A DNA stretch of 64,000 nucleotides from an uncultured Desulfobacter sp. Lineage in GTDB: Bacteria; Desulfobacterota; Desulfobacteria; Desulfobacterales; Desulfobacteraceae. Numbering within the stretch: the first letter of the stretch is position 1; the number at the start of each line of letters is the position of its first letter. The notes beneath the pieces are model-generated. The model searched no databases. It saw only the letters and a list, made by a program, of their open reading frames with translations, and was not told the DNA's origin. Positions 34,944-43,133 of this stretch are shown here, one piece after another. The position numbers and the translations under genes were made by a program. The stretch lies in contig NZ_OY761440.1 of NCBI RefSeq assembly GCF_963664415.1, positions 1,178,001-1,242,000 on the forward strand. The letters run 5' to 3'.

Positions 34944-35001
34944 TTGTAAATTTACAATTTAATTCTTGACACAATCCTCTTGTGTTTGTATTTTTACACA
35001 A
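34944..35001 (+). promoter_or_regulatory. Early promoter with repressor operators
   Basis: A rightward promoter is seen: TTGACA (34966-34971), 17-nt spacer, TATTTT (34989-34994). Inverted repeats overlap it: ACACAA-N5-TTGTGT (34969-34985) and TTGTGT-N10-ACACAA (34980-35001). A perfect 14-bp palindrome TTGTAAATTTACAA (34944-34957) lies closer to the repressor gene. This arrangement fits a genetic switch. Confidence 0.7.
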
Positions 35002-35035
35002 AAGTATTGTTAGACTTTTCCAAAAGGACAAACAC

Positions 35036-35209
35036 ATGCCCAAGTTTTCAGCGTACCATTTTTTAAATTCCACATCAAAACAATTCCCCCACTGGTGTCC
35101 CGGTTTTTGCACGGGCATGCGTTTTCCTGGGACACCTTACCCCCTGGCACATGGTGTTGGCAGCACCGTCAGGGGGTTTTCTTTTCTTACAATGCAAAGG
35201 ATGAATTAA
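35036..35209 (+). CDS. Short ORF in phage leader, doubtful
   Basis: 57 codons starting MPKFSAYHFLN after AAAGGACAAACAC, and ending just before the next gene. The middle, CTGMRFPGTPYPLAHGVGS, recalls small Ash/Icd-like phage proteins, but the stretch also contains a terminator-like hairpin. It could be a leader RNA rather than a gene. Confidence 0.35.
   Translation: MPKFSAYHFLNSTSKQFPHWCPGFCTGMRFPGTPYPLAHGVGSTVRGFSFLTMQRMN
35139..35187 (+). terminator. Terminator or attenuator in early leader
   Basis: CCCCCTG (35140-35146) pairs with CAGGGGG (35170-35176), with an inner GGTG/CACC stem, followed by TTTTCTTTTC. It lies between the early promoter and the early genes, so it may attenuate them or end a small RNA. 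Confidence 0.7.
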
Positions 35210-35212
35210 AAA

Positions 35213-35650
35213 ATGATCTCCTCTCATTGGAAATACAAAGACGTGATTCAGCATTGCCCAGAATGCGGCAAACAAATGTCCTCCTTTGAAATCGGCCTTG
35301 ACCATGACCTTTGTTCTGATTGCCGCGCTTATCATCAGGATGAAAAGGAAGCAGAGAGAAGGCGGCTTGAATCACGACTTGCCAATACATCTGAAAATCA
35401 ACGGCTTGCAGACGAAGAGATTCGAAACCTTCTGGAGCAATCATCACAAAATGAGGACGACGAATTACCTATAAACTATTGCCCGGACTGCTTAGAAAAT
35501 CCATGCATTTGCAGAGAAGAACACCCGAACAGTTACTATTCCGACCCTCCGGATGAATACGAATTCCATGATGACTTTGACTATGACGATTATGACAGCC
35601 CCAAGGGGCGTCTCTATCCTGATCCTGATAATGACGAAATCTTTTTTTAA
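35213..35650 (+). CDS. Acidic Cys-rich phage protein
   Basis: A 145-residue protein with two zinc-finger-like Cys pairs: CPECGK at residues 15-20 with CSDC at about 34-37, and CPDCLENPCIC near residue 90. The C-terminal third is very acidic and Tyr-rich (DDFDYDDYDS). The family is not recognised. It is in the early operon between the repressor switch and rep; acidic Zn-ribbon proteins there could be regulators or DNA mimics, but nothing shows it. Confidence 0.7.
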   Translation: MISSHWKYKDVIQHCPECGKQMSSFEIGLDHDLCSDCRAYHQDEKEAERRRLESRLANTSENQRLADEEIRNLLEQSSQNEDDELPINYCPDCLENPCICREEHPNSYYSDPPDEYEFHDDFDYDDYDSPKGRLYPDPDNDEIFF

Positions 35651-35663
35651 AGGAGTTCCCAAA

Positions 35664-35900
35664 ATGGCTTTTCAAGATAGTTCAACGTTTAAATTTCTTC
35701 AACGCCGATCAGTATTAAAAGAAGATGTTTTATTCCCAAAAGAAGCCATGTCTATGATTTCGTCTGCATACGGTAAAAGAGCAGAAAGCATGAAACCTCA
35801 AACTTTGACCCAGATGGTTTATACGCTATGTCTTAAAAATGGTTACGAGCCGTCTGCTATAGAAGTCGTAAATTCTGTGAATGAATATATCATGAATTAA
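35664..35900 (+). CDS. Small phage protein upstream of rep
   Basis: A 78-residue protein (MAFQDSSTFKFLQRRSVLKED...), with a clear AAAGGAG ribosome-binding site. It is mostly helical, ends EVVNSVNEYIMN and has no membrane segment. The family is unknown. A terminator follows at once, so it ends the early transcript. Confidence 0.72.
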   Translation: MAFQDSSTFKFLQRRSVLKEDVLFPKEAMSMISSAYGKRAESMKPQTLTQMVYTLCLKNGYEPSAIEVVNSVNEYIMN

Positions 35901-35934
35901 AAAGGCCGGGAGCTGCAACTCCCGACCTTTAAAT
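35901..35934 (+). terminator. Terminator before rep
   Basis: AAAGG(C)CGGGAG pairs with CTCCCG(A)CCTTT with a 6-nt loop. The T-run is short. Confidence 0.75.
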
Positions 35935-35966
35935 AACAGTAAAAACCTCGTCCAAAGGAATTTTAC

Positions 35967-37250
35967 ATGTCATCTATAAATAAAGACCATAAGCTCAGAT
36001 GTCAACCGTCTCTTAAATCCGGCGATGAAACGACCACGCGCGTCAGCGCGGGGTCGTTCAGCGACGGGGTACAGGCCCTTATAACATGTACCCCCCAATT
36101 AGTCAGTTTAAGTAACGTCTATTCAAACATAGATACTTTGCATTTATCTCTTTATGCCGATCTTTCCGGTTCAAATATCCTGGAAGAAATTGAAAAGGCC
36201 CGTGCGGTTGCCAGGGATTTTGAACAAGATTGTGTTCCATTCACCTATTTTTCAAAGCAATGGAATGTTCACCGGTCCGGCAGACGGTTTTTCACCTATC
36301 ATATCTCCATGGCTGACACCCATGTTTATTTCAATAACCGCTCTGTTAACGGCAATTTTCCCACCTGTTTAATAGAAATCGGCTCTATGTCCTCTCATCT
36401 GCCTGGAGCCTTTGAAGTCTATGAACAGGTTCTGAAATATTTAAAATCCTGTGACATTTCAGTCAAAAAGCACCATGTCACCCGGGTGGACTTATCCACT
36501 GATTTTGTGAATGTCGATTTCAGTAAGCTGGAGTTGCACCACATGGAAAAATGGATCACCCGCGCCGTTTCTTCAAGCGTCCATTTTACAGGCCGCACGA
36601 TCTCCGGGATGTCCATAGGCAAAGGCAACTTGATGTGCCGGATCTATAACAAACGCACAGAATTAAAAGTCAAACGGGCCACTGCCAAAGAAGACTTCTT
36701 TAACCGGCAATGGGGCCTTAATTCCCGGGACCAGAAAACACCGGTTGTCAGGGTTGAGTTTCAATACCGGCGTGAAGCTTTAACAGAATTCAAGACCGAT
36801 GACCTTGAACGAATCGAAACCTTAGATGACTTGAAAAAATCTTTGAATGGCCTGTGGGCGTATTCATCAAAACTTTGGGCCAAACACTGTGAACACGACG
36901 TTGACAGGTCCAATAATAACCAGTCCCGTGATGCCGTCACCTCCCCTTTCTGGAAACTCGTCCAGCTTGTTTCATTTGACGGCGACAACCCAAACCTCTG
37001 GAGAAAACGTGAAAAGGCTCAATATGTCAATGTAGAGGCTTTAATTGATCAGGGCGTGGGTTGTCTTGTCTCGGCCATGGCCGCAACCATCGAAAGCGTA
37101 GACGATTTCAAGCAGATTGCGTCAATGGCTTCAAGACGGGTCTGGAGAGAGTTGCAGTTCCGACTCAATTATTACGAGGAAGAATTATTCCAAAAAGTGC
37201 AGATCGTCTTTAACCGCAATACCCTAAACCCGGTCGGTATGCCGGGATAA
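35967..37250 (+). CDS. Inovirus replication initiation protein (Rep)
   Basis: A 427-residue rolling-circle initiator of the Rep_trans/RstA-like type. Recognisable parts are YSNIDTLHLSLYADL, KKHHVTRVDLSTDF (residues 170-185), LMCRIYNKRTELK and PVVRVEFQYRREALTEF. The RVDLSTDF and RIYNK...RVEFQ pairs are typical of filamentous-phage Reps. It should nick the replicative form and start single-strand synthesis. The frame opens 30 bp after a terminator, with AAAGGAATTTTAC before the ATG. A strong DNA hairpin lies within its first 100 bp. The catalytic Tyr cannot be placed with certainty. Confidence 0.88.
   Translation: MSSINKDHKLRCQPSLKSGDETTTRVSAGSFSDGVQALITCTPQLVSLSNVYSNIDTLHLSLYADLSGSNILEEIEKARAVARDFEQDCVPFTYFSKQWNVHRSGRRFFTYHISMADTHVYFNNRSVNGNFPTCLIEIGSMSSHLPGAFEVYEQVLKYLKSCDISVKKHHVTRVDLSTDFVNVDFSKLELHHMEKWITRAVSSSVHFTGRTISGMSIGKGNLMCRIYNKRTELKVKRATAKEDFFNRQWGLNSRDQKTPVVRVEFQYRREALTEFKTDDLERIETLDDLKKSLNGLWAYSSKLWAKHCEHDVDRSNNNQSRDAVTSPFWKLVQLVSFDGDNPNLWRKREKAQYVNVEALIDQGVGCLVSAMAATIESVDDFKQIASMASRRVWRELQFRLNYYEEELFQKVQIVFNRNTLNPVGMPG
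36029..36058. other. Hairpin in the 5' end of rep, candidate origin
   Basis: AACGACC(A)CGCG / CGCG(G)GGTCGTT, a 12-bp stem with one mismatch and a 6-nt loop CGTCAG. A perfect G/C-rich cruciform in the start of a rolling-circle rep gene could be the double-strand origin. Confidence 0.45.
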
Positions 37251-37273
37251 CATTTATCAAAGGAGTTTAAAAA

Positions 37274-37567
37274 ATGGCTTTAGCAGCAGAAAAAATGTCA
37301 GACGACAAAGAGAAAAAGGTTGTTCCCATGGCGAACATTCCCATGGGTTTATCTGTAAAAGGGTTGATCATGGAGAAGATTTCCGGGACCACGGCCAAAG
37401 GTGATGAAACCTTCCACCTGGCTGTTGCCGTCAAAGGCCTGGAGAAATTTTTGAAAATAAAAGTTTCCAAGGAAATTTTTGATAATTCAACGGAGATGAC
37501 GCCCTATCACAATTCCATCTCATTTCAGGAATTCAATGGCCGCGTTTACTGGCAGGAAAGCGATTAA
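37274..37567 (+). CDS. Putative inovirus ssDNA-binding protein
   Basis: A 97-residue protein right after rep, preceded by AAAGGAGTT. It is predicted to be beta-rich (FHLAVAVKGLEKFLKIKVSKEIF...ISFQEFNGRVYWQE), without membrane segments or Cys. Filamentous phages encode their ssDNA-binding protein (gpV) at this place and size, so the role is inferred from position and length; sequence similarity to gpV is not evident. Confidence 0.5.
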   Translation: MALAAEKMSDDKEKKVVPMANIPMGLSVKGLIMEKISGTTAKGDETFHLAVAVKGLEKFLKIKVSKEIFDNSTEMTPYHNSISFQEFNGRVYWQESD

Positions 37568-37660
37568 TTCGGATAACCCGTAACCCATGTGCTGCTCCTC
37601 TTTTTCCTGTTTTTCAACATGAATTGAGGGGCACGGCACTGATATTTGGACAGGTGTCTT

Positions 37661-39049
37661 ATGATCGGTGGCAAATCATTTTCGGGCGAAATGAAACAAG
37701 TATTATATTTATCAATTGGGTTTTGTATTCCTTTAATTTTTGCTTCTTTGGCTTATACTCAAACTTGCCCGTATAATACATTCGAGCAGGATGGGATAGA
37801 TGTTATAAATTCTTTGGGTTATTCGTCTGCTGAAAAGGTCTATGTCGGTACCTATAGTACTACGACGGAAGCCCGTGATGCTGTTCGTACGGCTATCGGT
37901 TGTAGTACCTGTTCTATCAATAGTAATTATAGTATATCGTCAGGCGTTTATCTGTATCTATATAACCATGTATCCGGTTACAGCGTTTATAAAACGACAT
38001 ATGCGGTATATGTTGCTGATATTGATGTTTGTACGGCAATTCCAGATACTGATGGAGACGGCATAGCAGATGATTTCGATTTAAAGCCTAATTCATCAGA
38101 TTCATATAAAGCCGCTATTGTTTCCGTCTGTTACGATCAAAACAATAAAGTCGTTGCCGGTATTATCCAAGACGGTGAAGGCAATCAATATTCGTTTGGC
38201 ACACTTCCCACTGATTATGAAGGCTATACAATTGATTCGGTTACCGGTGACCTTCGAACTTTTCAAACAGCAGAAGATCTTGCTGCATCCTTAGAAAAAT
38301 TAGACATTGATAATCTAAACATTACTAAACAAAACAACCCTGTTGAAATTCAGGATGACGGCACGATTATCCCCGGTTCCACCGATCCCTTCAAAGATTA
38401 TAGAGACGCTGAAGATGATCAAACAGAAGCAAAACAGCCGGACACCCAGCAAGCCCCTTCAGAACAACCGGATTTAAATGATGGTGATTCAGATCGTCTG
38501 GATAAGGTCATTAAAAATACCGCGTCAACAAATACAAACTTAGAAAACATCCAAAAATACCTGGGCATAACAAACGATTACCTTGCCAAAATCAATGACA
38601 AAACCGGAACAGCCTCTTCCACGTCATCCGGTGGGTCTGTTGTTTCCGTAACCACACCCACCGCAGATGAAATCGGCCAGGCCGTTGGAGATAATTTGAT
38701 AGATTCCAGCCAAACGATAGATACGACAGTTACCGATAATATCCCCGACCTGGACGAAACAGACACCTTAACCACCATAAAGACCAAGTATTCAGACAGG
38801 TACGATCTTTTTATAACCACGCTAAAAGGATCAGATCTTTTCAGCCTTCCTTTTGGCATTTTTTCCGGTCCTTCCGGCTCAGGTTCATCTATACAAACGG
38901 TAAATATTGGCAAATGGGGGGCCTCAAGCGAACAAACGGCCACCATAGATTATTCGGATTACGACAATATATGGCAGGTCTTGCGATCCGTTCTTTTGTT
39001 AGTGACAAGCTTTGCCTGTTTTAAAATCCTGGTTCTGAAAAAGGGGTAA
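37661..39049 (+). CDS. pIII-like adsorption protein
   Basis: A 462-residue surface protein. A signal peptide (MKQVLYLSIGFCIPLIFASLAYTQ) is followed by a Cys-containing N-terminal domain, a DTDGDGIADDFD calcium-binding repeat near residue 135, a long acidic, Thr/Ser/Asp-rich linker and one C-terminal membrane helix (VLRSVLLLVTSFACFKILVL). This is the layout of filamentous-phage pIII, which binds the host pilus and closes the virion tip. I use the ATG at 37661 (AGGTG upstream); the signal-peptide Met at 37691 and a TTG at 37646 are alternatives. pVI follows 1 bp after the stop. Confidence 0.8.
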   Translation: MIGGKSFSGEMKQVLYLSIGFCIPLIFASLAYTQTCPYNTFEQDGIDVINSLGYSSAEKVYVGTYSTTTEARDAVRTAIGCSTCSINSNYSISSGVYLYLYNHVSGYSVYKTTYAVYVADIDVCTAIPDTDGDGIADDFDLKPNSSDSYKAAIVSVCYDQNNKVVAGIIQDGEGNQYSFGTLPTDYEGYTIDSVTGDLRTFQTAEDLAASLEKLDIDNLNITKQNNPVEIQDDGTIIPGSTDPFKDYRDAEDDQTEAKQPDTQQAPSEQPDLNDGDSDRLDKVIKNTASTNTNLENIQKYLGITNDYLAKINDKTGTASSTSSGGSVVSVTTPTADEIGQAVGDNLIDSSQTIDTTVTDNIPDLDETDTLTTIKTKYSDRYDLFITTLKGSDLFSLPFGIFSGPSGSGSSIQTVNIGKWGASSEQTATIDYSDYDNIWQVLRSVLLLVTSFACFKILVLKKG

Positions 39050-39050
39050 C

Positions 39051-39383
39051 ATGATTAATAAGATTATACATTTCTGTTCCAATTTCTGGGAGATGCTCAC
39101 CGATCTGTTCAATTGGATTCTTGACGGCATCCTATACCTGTTGTCAGAAATTCTTTACCTGTTCCTGGATGTGTTCTTCAGCATTATTGAAGCGATCATT
39201 ACAGCCATTGACTTTGCCCAGGTCACCGCCCTTTCTTCATTCGGAGACTGGAATGTTTTACCGGATCAAATTTTATACATCCTTTATAAATTGAACATTG
39301 CCCAATGCCTTACCATGTTGGCTGCAGCCTGCCTGATCCGTTTGACCCTTAACCTTATCCCGGCAGCATTCACAAGGGTCTAA
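39051..39383 (+). CDS. pVI-like minor coat protein
   Basis: A 110-residue protein with about three hydrophobic segments (LFNWILDGILYLLSEILYLFLDVFFSIIEAIITAI and LNIAQCLTMLAAACLIRLTLNLIP). It matches the DUF2523/pVI group found between pIII and Zot in inoviruses. With pIII it caps and releases the virion. Confidence 0.8.
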   Translation: MINKIIHFCSNFWEMLTDLFNWILDGILYLLSEILYLFLDVFFSIIEAIITAIDFAQVTALSSFGDWNVLPDQILYILYKLNIAQCLTMLAAACLIRLTLNLIPAAFTRV

Positions 39384-39385
39384 GA

Positions 39386-40291
39386 ATGATTTCCTGTTAC
39401 GAAGGGCTTCCCGGTGCCGGTAAAACCTATGATGCCATGCGCAAACTGCTGGACAACCTTGCCCAGGGCAGACGCATTTTAACGAACATCTCCGGCCCGG
39501 ATCAGGAAGAAAAACAGGAAATCATAAAGCATTTTCTTAATCTTGAAGACAGTCAGCTTAAAGCCAATCTTGTTGCCCTTCCAAATCACCAGGTCACTGA
39601 ATTCTGGGAGCATACAATCCCCGGAGACCTGGTCATTATTGATGAAGCCCAGAACTTTTTTAATTCCCGGGACTGGCAGACCAAGACAAACAGAGCCTTT
39701 GCGAAGTGGGCCAGCGAACACCGTCATATGGGTGTTGATCTTATCCTTATCACCCAAAACGTTGAACGTATCGAAAGCTCTGTCAGGTCCCTGGTAGAAT
39801 TCACCTACCGTTACAAAAAGCTGAACATGTTCGGCAACCTGGTTAAGAAAAAATATGTCCGGTTTTGCTATTACGGTCCGTCCCTTGACCAGATCGGTCA
39901 AAAGACCTGCTCCTATGATCCCAAAATTTTCAAGTGTTACAAAAGCTATTTTAAGGATGGCACCCAAGAAATCGGCATTGAAAAACCCGCCAATATCCTG
40001 AAGCACCCCATATTCTACGCAATGCCTATTGTCCTGGGCCTATTCATTTATTTTTTAAGTCAATCAAGCCTGTTAAGCGGAGATCTGTTCGGAACCCAGG
40101 CGATTTCAGACTCCATTGAAGAAAGAAGACAACAATCTTTAACCGATGGCAATCAGCCTGACACCCCGGATCATCAACCGGGATATTCCGGCCAGACAGA
40201 CCCTTTAACGGACTACATACTGGTGGGCGTTGTTAATTCGAAAAAGATTTTTAAATCAAAAACCGACGGCTCAATTTTGGTGACCCAATGA
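39386..40291 (+). CDS. zot: Zot-family assembly ATPase (pI)
   Basis: A 301-residue protein with a cytoplasmic P-loop ATPase domain: Walker A GLPGAGKT (residues 7-14) and Walker B LVIIDEAQNFF (about residue 84), then SEHRHMGVDLILITQN. One membrane helix (about residues 211-233, PIFYAMPIVLGLFIYFL) leads to a periplasmic tail. It drives extrusion of the phage through the inner membrane and works with the secretin encoded next. It overlaps that gene by 4 bp. Zot is a hallmark gene for inoviruses. Confidence 0.95.
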   Translation: MISCYEGLPGAGKTYDAMRKLLDNLAQGRRILTNISGPDQEEKQEIIKHFLNLEDSQLKANLVALPNHQVTEFWEHTIPGDLVIIDEAQNFFNSRDWQTKTNRAFAKWASEHRHMGVDLILITQNVERIESSVRSLVEFTYRYKKLNMFGNLVKKKYVRFCYYGPSLDQIGQKTCSYDPKIFKCYKSYFKDGTQEIGIEKPANILKHPIFYAMPIVLGLFIYFLSQSSLLSGDLFGTQAISDSIEERRQQSLTDGNQPDTPDHQPGYSGQTDPLTDYILVGVVNSKKIFKSKTDGSILVTQ

Positions 40292-41649
40292 AATATTTTT
40301 ATCTGACAATGACATTATTTTTCTGTGCCGGCTGTGCGCAACCCTCCTTTAAAGTGCCGGTGTATAATGAACACAAACCGTTTGATATTCACCGCAATAC
40401 ATCAACTGTGAAAGAGGTTGTGGTCAAAGATTTTATTAAGTTTGATGATGATCTTGATAAAATCCCTGATGATATACAGGTATCAATCAATTTAACCGCG
40501 CCGGTCCCGCTTTGCGATTTCTTCCAGATCCTTATTGATCAGGGCATAAACATTGTGGCTGATATCGGGTGTTACATTGAGCAGACTACGGAAACAAAGG
40601 ATGCCGCCAACCCTGGTACCGGAAATAAAGAAACACCCAGACTTCAAACCGTCTCCATGCCCGCTTACCACGGCACCCTGAAAACCCTGCTGCAATCCCT
40701 TCAAATCAGCCATGGTTTGTTTTTCAAATACAAACAGGGCGTGTTGATCATCCGCAAAACTTCCCCGGCCTATGTAAAGGTGCTTATGCCCGGCACCCAG
40801 GAGAACTTGATAAAATTATTAAACTCTTTTGGTGTCCAGGACTCTTTTTATGATGAACTGTCATCCCGGATCGTATTTAACACAGATTATTATACATACC
40901 TGACCGTTTACGATTATTTCAAAAACAATCCGTACCTCACCCTGGTTGTGTTCGATATCATGATCCTTGAAGCCCAGGACAGCCATACATACAAGCATGG
41001 TATTGATTGGTCCCAATTGGCTGCCAGCTTAACAGATCTGTATGAAGATCCGCTTAAGTTTTCCGTTACCGGCTCGGATGACGGCTTTGCTTTGAATCTT
41101 GGCGCTGGTCACTTATCGCTTCAATCGGTTGTTGAATCCCTGGACGAATTGAAAGATTTTACCGTGCTTCAGTCTGCCCGGATCTCTGTGATGAACGGCT
41201 CCACCGCTGAGCTTGATGTGTCTGAAAAAATCCCCTACGTCAAAGAGATTACCGTGTCATCCATTGACGGCGCCACAGATACCGTTGCCCAGGGCTATGA
41301 ATTCGATACCGTCTCGTCCGGCCTGATCTTAAAACTCAAGCCGTCGGTGTCCGGGAACATCATTTCAACGCAATTTACCGGAAACATCCAAAGCCTGATT
41401 GAATTCCTTGAGGTGGGAACAGAACCCAACCTGGTCAGACAACCCCAAATATCAATCCGTAAAATTGACAATCAAATCGTGTTCAGGGCTGGAGAAACAA
41501 CCCTGATCGGCGGTCTGAAATATAACAAAGGAAGCGTGTCAAGGTCGTCTTTAAGCTGGTTAAAGATGGGTCTTGATAATCAGGAAACCACGCAGTTTTC
41601 GGTTTCCATATTAATCAACAGTGAGGTGATACGCTATGTGTTTTCTTAA
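40288..41649 (+). CDS. pIV-like secretin lipoprotein
   Basis: A 453-residue outer-membrane secretin for virion export. The signal peptide ends with a lipobox, FFCAGC (lipidated Cys16). An N0/N1-like periplasmic region follows, with the secretin domain in the last 200 residues (KDFTVLQSARISVMNGSTAELDVSEKIPY, SSGLILKLKPSVSGN, FRAGETTLIGGLKY, SILINSEVI). Having its own secretin means the phage need not borrow the host one. It overlaps the first coat gene by 14 bp. Confidence 0.9.
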   Translation: MKYFYLTMTLFFCAGCAQPSFKVPVYNEHKPFDIHRNTSTVKEVVVKDFIKFDDDLDKIPDDIQVSINLTAPVPLCDFFQILIDQGINIVADIGCYIEQTTETKDAANPGTGNKETPRLQTVSMPAYHGTLKTLLQSLQISHGLFFKYKQGVLIIRKTSPAYVKVLMPGTQENLIKLLNSFGVQDSFYDELSSRIVFNTDYYTYLTVYDYFKNNPYLTLVVFDIMILEAQDSHTYKHGIDWSQLAASLTDLYEDPLKFSVTGSDDGFALNLGAGHLSLQSVVESLDELKDFTVLQSARISVMNGSTAELDVSEKIPYVKEITVSSIDGATDTVAQGYEFDTVSSGLILKLKPSVSGNIISTQFTGNIQSLIEFLEVGTEPNLVRQPQISIRKIDNQIVFRAGETTLIGGLKYNKGSVSRSSLSWLKMGLDNQETTQFSVSILINSEVIRYVFS

Positions 41650-41845
41650 GCGAATCCTCAGCGTTGTTTCATTGATCCTTTTCGGGATCACTGGTCTTGC
41701 TTTGGCAACAACCGAATATACCCCTTTGATTTCATCAGATATGTTTGATGGTGTCAGAACTGACGTCAATACCGCTGCAGCGGGCATTATCACCATTCTG
41801 ATAATCGTTGTGGGGCTGGGGTTGCTTGTTAAAGTCTTTCGTTAA
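41636..41845 (+). CDS. pVIII-like major coat protein
   Basis: A 69-residue protein with a signal peptide of about 24 residues (cleavage at LALA-TTEYT). The mature chain of about 45 residues has an acidic N-terminal part, one membrane helix (AAAGIITILIIVVGLGLLV) and a short basic end (KVFR). This is the form of a filamentous major coat protein. It starts inside the secretin gene. Confidence 0.85.
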   Translation: MCFLKRILSVVSLILFGITGLALATTEYTPLISSDMFDGVRTDVNTAAAGIITILIIVVGLGLLVKVFR

Positions 41846-41868
41846 TTTTTTTTAAAAGGAGTTTTGTC

Positions 41869-42093
41869 ATGAGTCTTATTACCCGTAGTCAGATGTTCGT
41901 TGCGTCCATGTTTGCTGCATTCTTCGGTATGTTCGGTATGTCATTTGCCACACCGACTATCGACGATCTATGGACCGCTTTTGACATCTCAACCCTTAAC
42001 GGTAAGGTACTTACAGGTCTTACCACTTTTGTTGTTATTAATCTGGCTTTTCTTACCTACAAGTACATTCGTCGTGTTATGAGCAGAGGTTAA
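41869..42093 (+). CDS. Second pVIII-like coat protein
   Basis: A 74-residue protein with a strong AAAAGGAGT site. The signal peptide cuts near SFA-TPTIDD, giving a mature chain of about 47 residues: acidic front, hydrophobic VLTGLTTFVVINLAFLTY, basic KYIRRVMSRG tail. The basic tail is as expected for contacts with packaged DNA, and is more basic than that of the first coat protein. Either could be the main one. A strong hairpin follows. Confidence 0.82.
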   Translation: MSLITRSQMFVASMFAAFFGMFGMSFATPTIDDLWTAFDISTLNGKVLTGLTTFVVINLAFLTYKYIRRVMSRG

Positions 42094-42103
42094 TTTGTTT
42101 CAA

Positions 42104-42130
42104 GGGGTGGAGGCCGTTTTTCTCCACCCC
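42104..42130 (+). terminator. Hairpin after coat genes
   Basis: Perfect 9-bp stem GGGGTGGAG / CTCCACCCC with a T-rich loop, no following T-run. Filamentous phages have a central terminator after the coat gene; it could alternatively be a packaging signal. Confidence 0.65.
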
Positions 42131-42217
42131 AACCACCCCCAAAGGCGTGTTATGTGAAAACCCATCTTGAGGTCGTAAATGATTTCAATAAGTTACAAGC
42201 GACTCTAAAGGAGCGTT

Positions 42218-42520
42218 ATGGAAACCGACTTAGTCAATTTAATGTTTACGCAGTTTACGGATAGTCTCTCCAGCTTTATTGCAAACGATATCTCTGTGGT
42301 CCTCCTTGCCATGCTCTCTTTGCTGTTCATTGTCTTTGCGTTTGGAAAAATCCATGAGATTTTCAATTTCGGCATGACCGATGGGGAGATTGGAGCAAAA
42401 GAGGCGTTTACCCGCTGGCAGAATAGCAAAGGCACCTGGCGTGAACCCTTAATGGAAGAAGAATATCAAATGAGTCTAAACGACGTTAAAACCGAAAAAT
42501 ATTGGAAAAACAGAGGATAA
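42218..42520 (+). CDS. Small phage membrane protein
   Basis: A 100-residue protein with AAAGGAGCGTT upstream. It has one membrane helix (ISVVLLAMLSLLFIVFAFGKI) and a charged cytoplasmic or periplasmic tail (FTRWQNSKGTWREPLMEEEY). Not recognised. It is the first of three small membrane genes after the coat genes. Confidence 0.72.
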   Translation: METDLVNLMFTQFTDSLSSFIANDISVVLLAMLSLLFIVFAFGKIHEIFNFGMTDGEIGAKEAFTRWQNSKGTWREPLMEEEYQMSLNDVKTEKYWKNRG

Positions 42521-42523
42521 ACA

Positions 42524-42985
42524 ATGATAGATTTAGAAGCATTTGGAAATGGTTTTGGCCTTGTTGTGATTTCGTTGCTCCTGGGTATTATTATCCGGGC
42601 CATCGTATCAACCCTCCATATTGGATCTTCCCGATTCAATGCAATCGGTGTCTTGTTTCTTTTAATACTTCTTTCAAATACCGAATCATATGCAGCTGTC
42701 ACAAAGACCGGCCAGGTGGATCTTTACCGGGTGGATCAGGCAACCGCATTCTTTGTTGTCGATGACTACCTTTTTAATACATCCGATTTTTCTCAAATTA
42801 ATATTTTGACCCAAGCGTATTACCAAAGGACATCGATCTCGGTGACGGATCTTGATTCTGACCCGGGGCAAGTCGACTATATTGAAATTACCGACACCTC
42901 AGATCTAATGTCTAAAAGCATATCGTTAATCATCGGTGCACTCTCATGTAACGCCCTGGCCTTGGGCTTATCGTTGAGGCTTTAA
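42524..42985 (+). CDS. Phage membrane protein, unknown
   Basis: A 153-residue protein with hydrophobic segments at the N-terminus (GFGLVVISLLLGIIIRAIVSTL and IGVLFLLILLSN) and the C-terminus (SISLIIGALSCNALALGLSL). Between them is an Asp-rich extracytoplasmic part (TDLDSDPGQVDYIEI). Not recognised. It is tightly linked to its neighbours (3 bp and 1 bp gaps). Confidence 0.7.
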   Translation: MIDLEAFGNGFGLVVISLLLGIIIRAIVSTLHIGSSRFNAIGVLFLLILLSNTESYAAVTKTGQVDLYRVDQATAFFVVDDYLFNTSDFSQINILTQAYYQRTSISVTDLDSDPGQVDYIEITDTSDLMSKSISLIIGALSCNALALGLSLRL

Positions 42986-42986
42986 A

Positions 42987-43133
42987 ATGATCTCTTTACC
43001 CGAAGGCTTTGACCTTACCTTGTTTATCAGTGATATCGTCACCTATGTCGGATTGCCCATTGTGACGATTGCCTTTTCTTTTTGTGTTTTTAGACTGATT
43101 TCGTACACCTTAAGTTTGGGGTCATCAAAATGA
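42987..43133 (+). CDS. 48-residue phage membrane protein
   Basis: A short frame, MISLPEGFDLTLFISDIV..., with one hydrophobic helix (GLPIVTIAFSFCVFRLI). It starts 1 bp after the previous stop and its stop overlaps the traX start (ATGA), which supports real translation. It could be a minor coat protein of the pVII/pIX kind; this is only a guess from size. Confidence 0.6.
   Translation: MISLPEGFDLTLFISDIVTYVGLPIVTIAFSFCVFRLISYTLSLGSSK

Noticed and set aside
34936..35118. N-terminal extension of the repressor frame to 35118
   Set aside because: The extra 61 residues run through the promoter and operators and have no family match; MKPSDRL at 34935 is a natural start.
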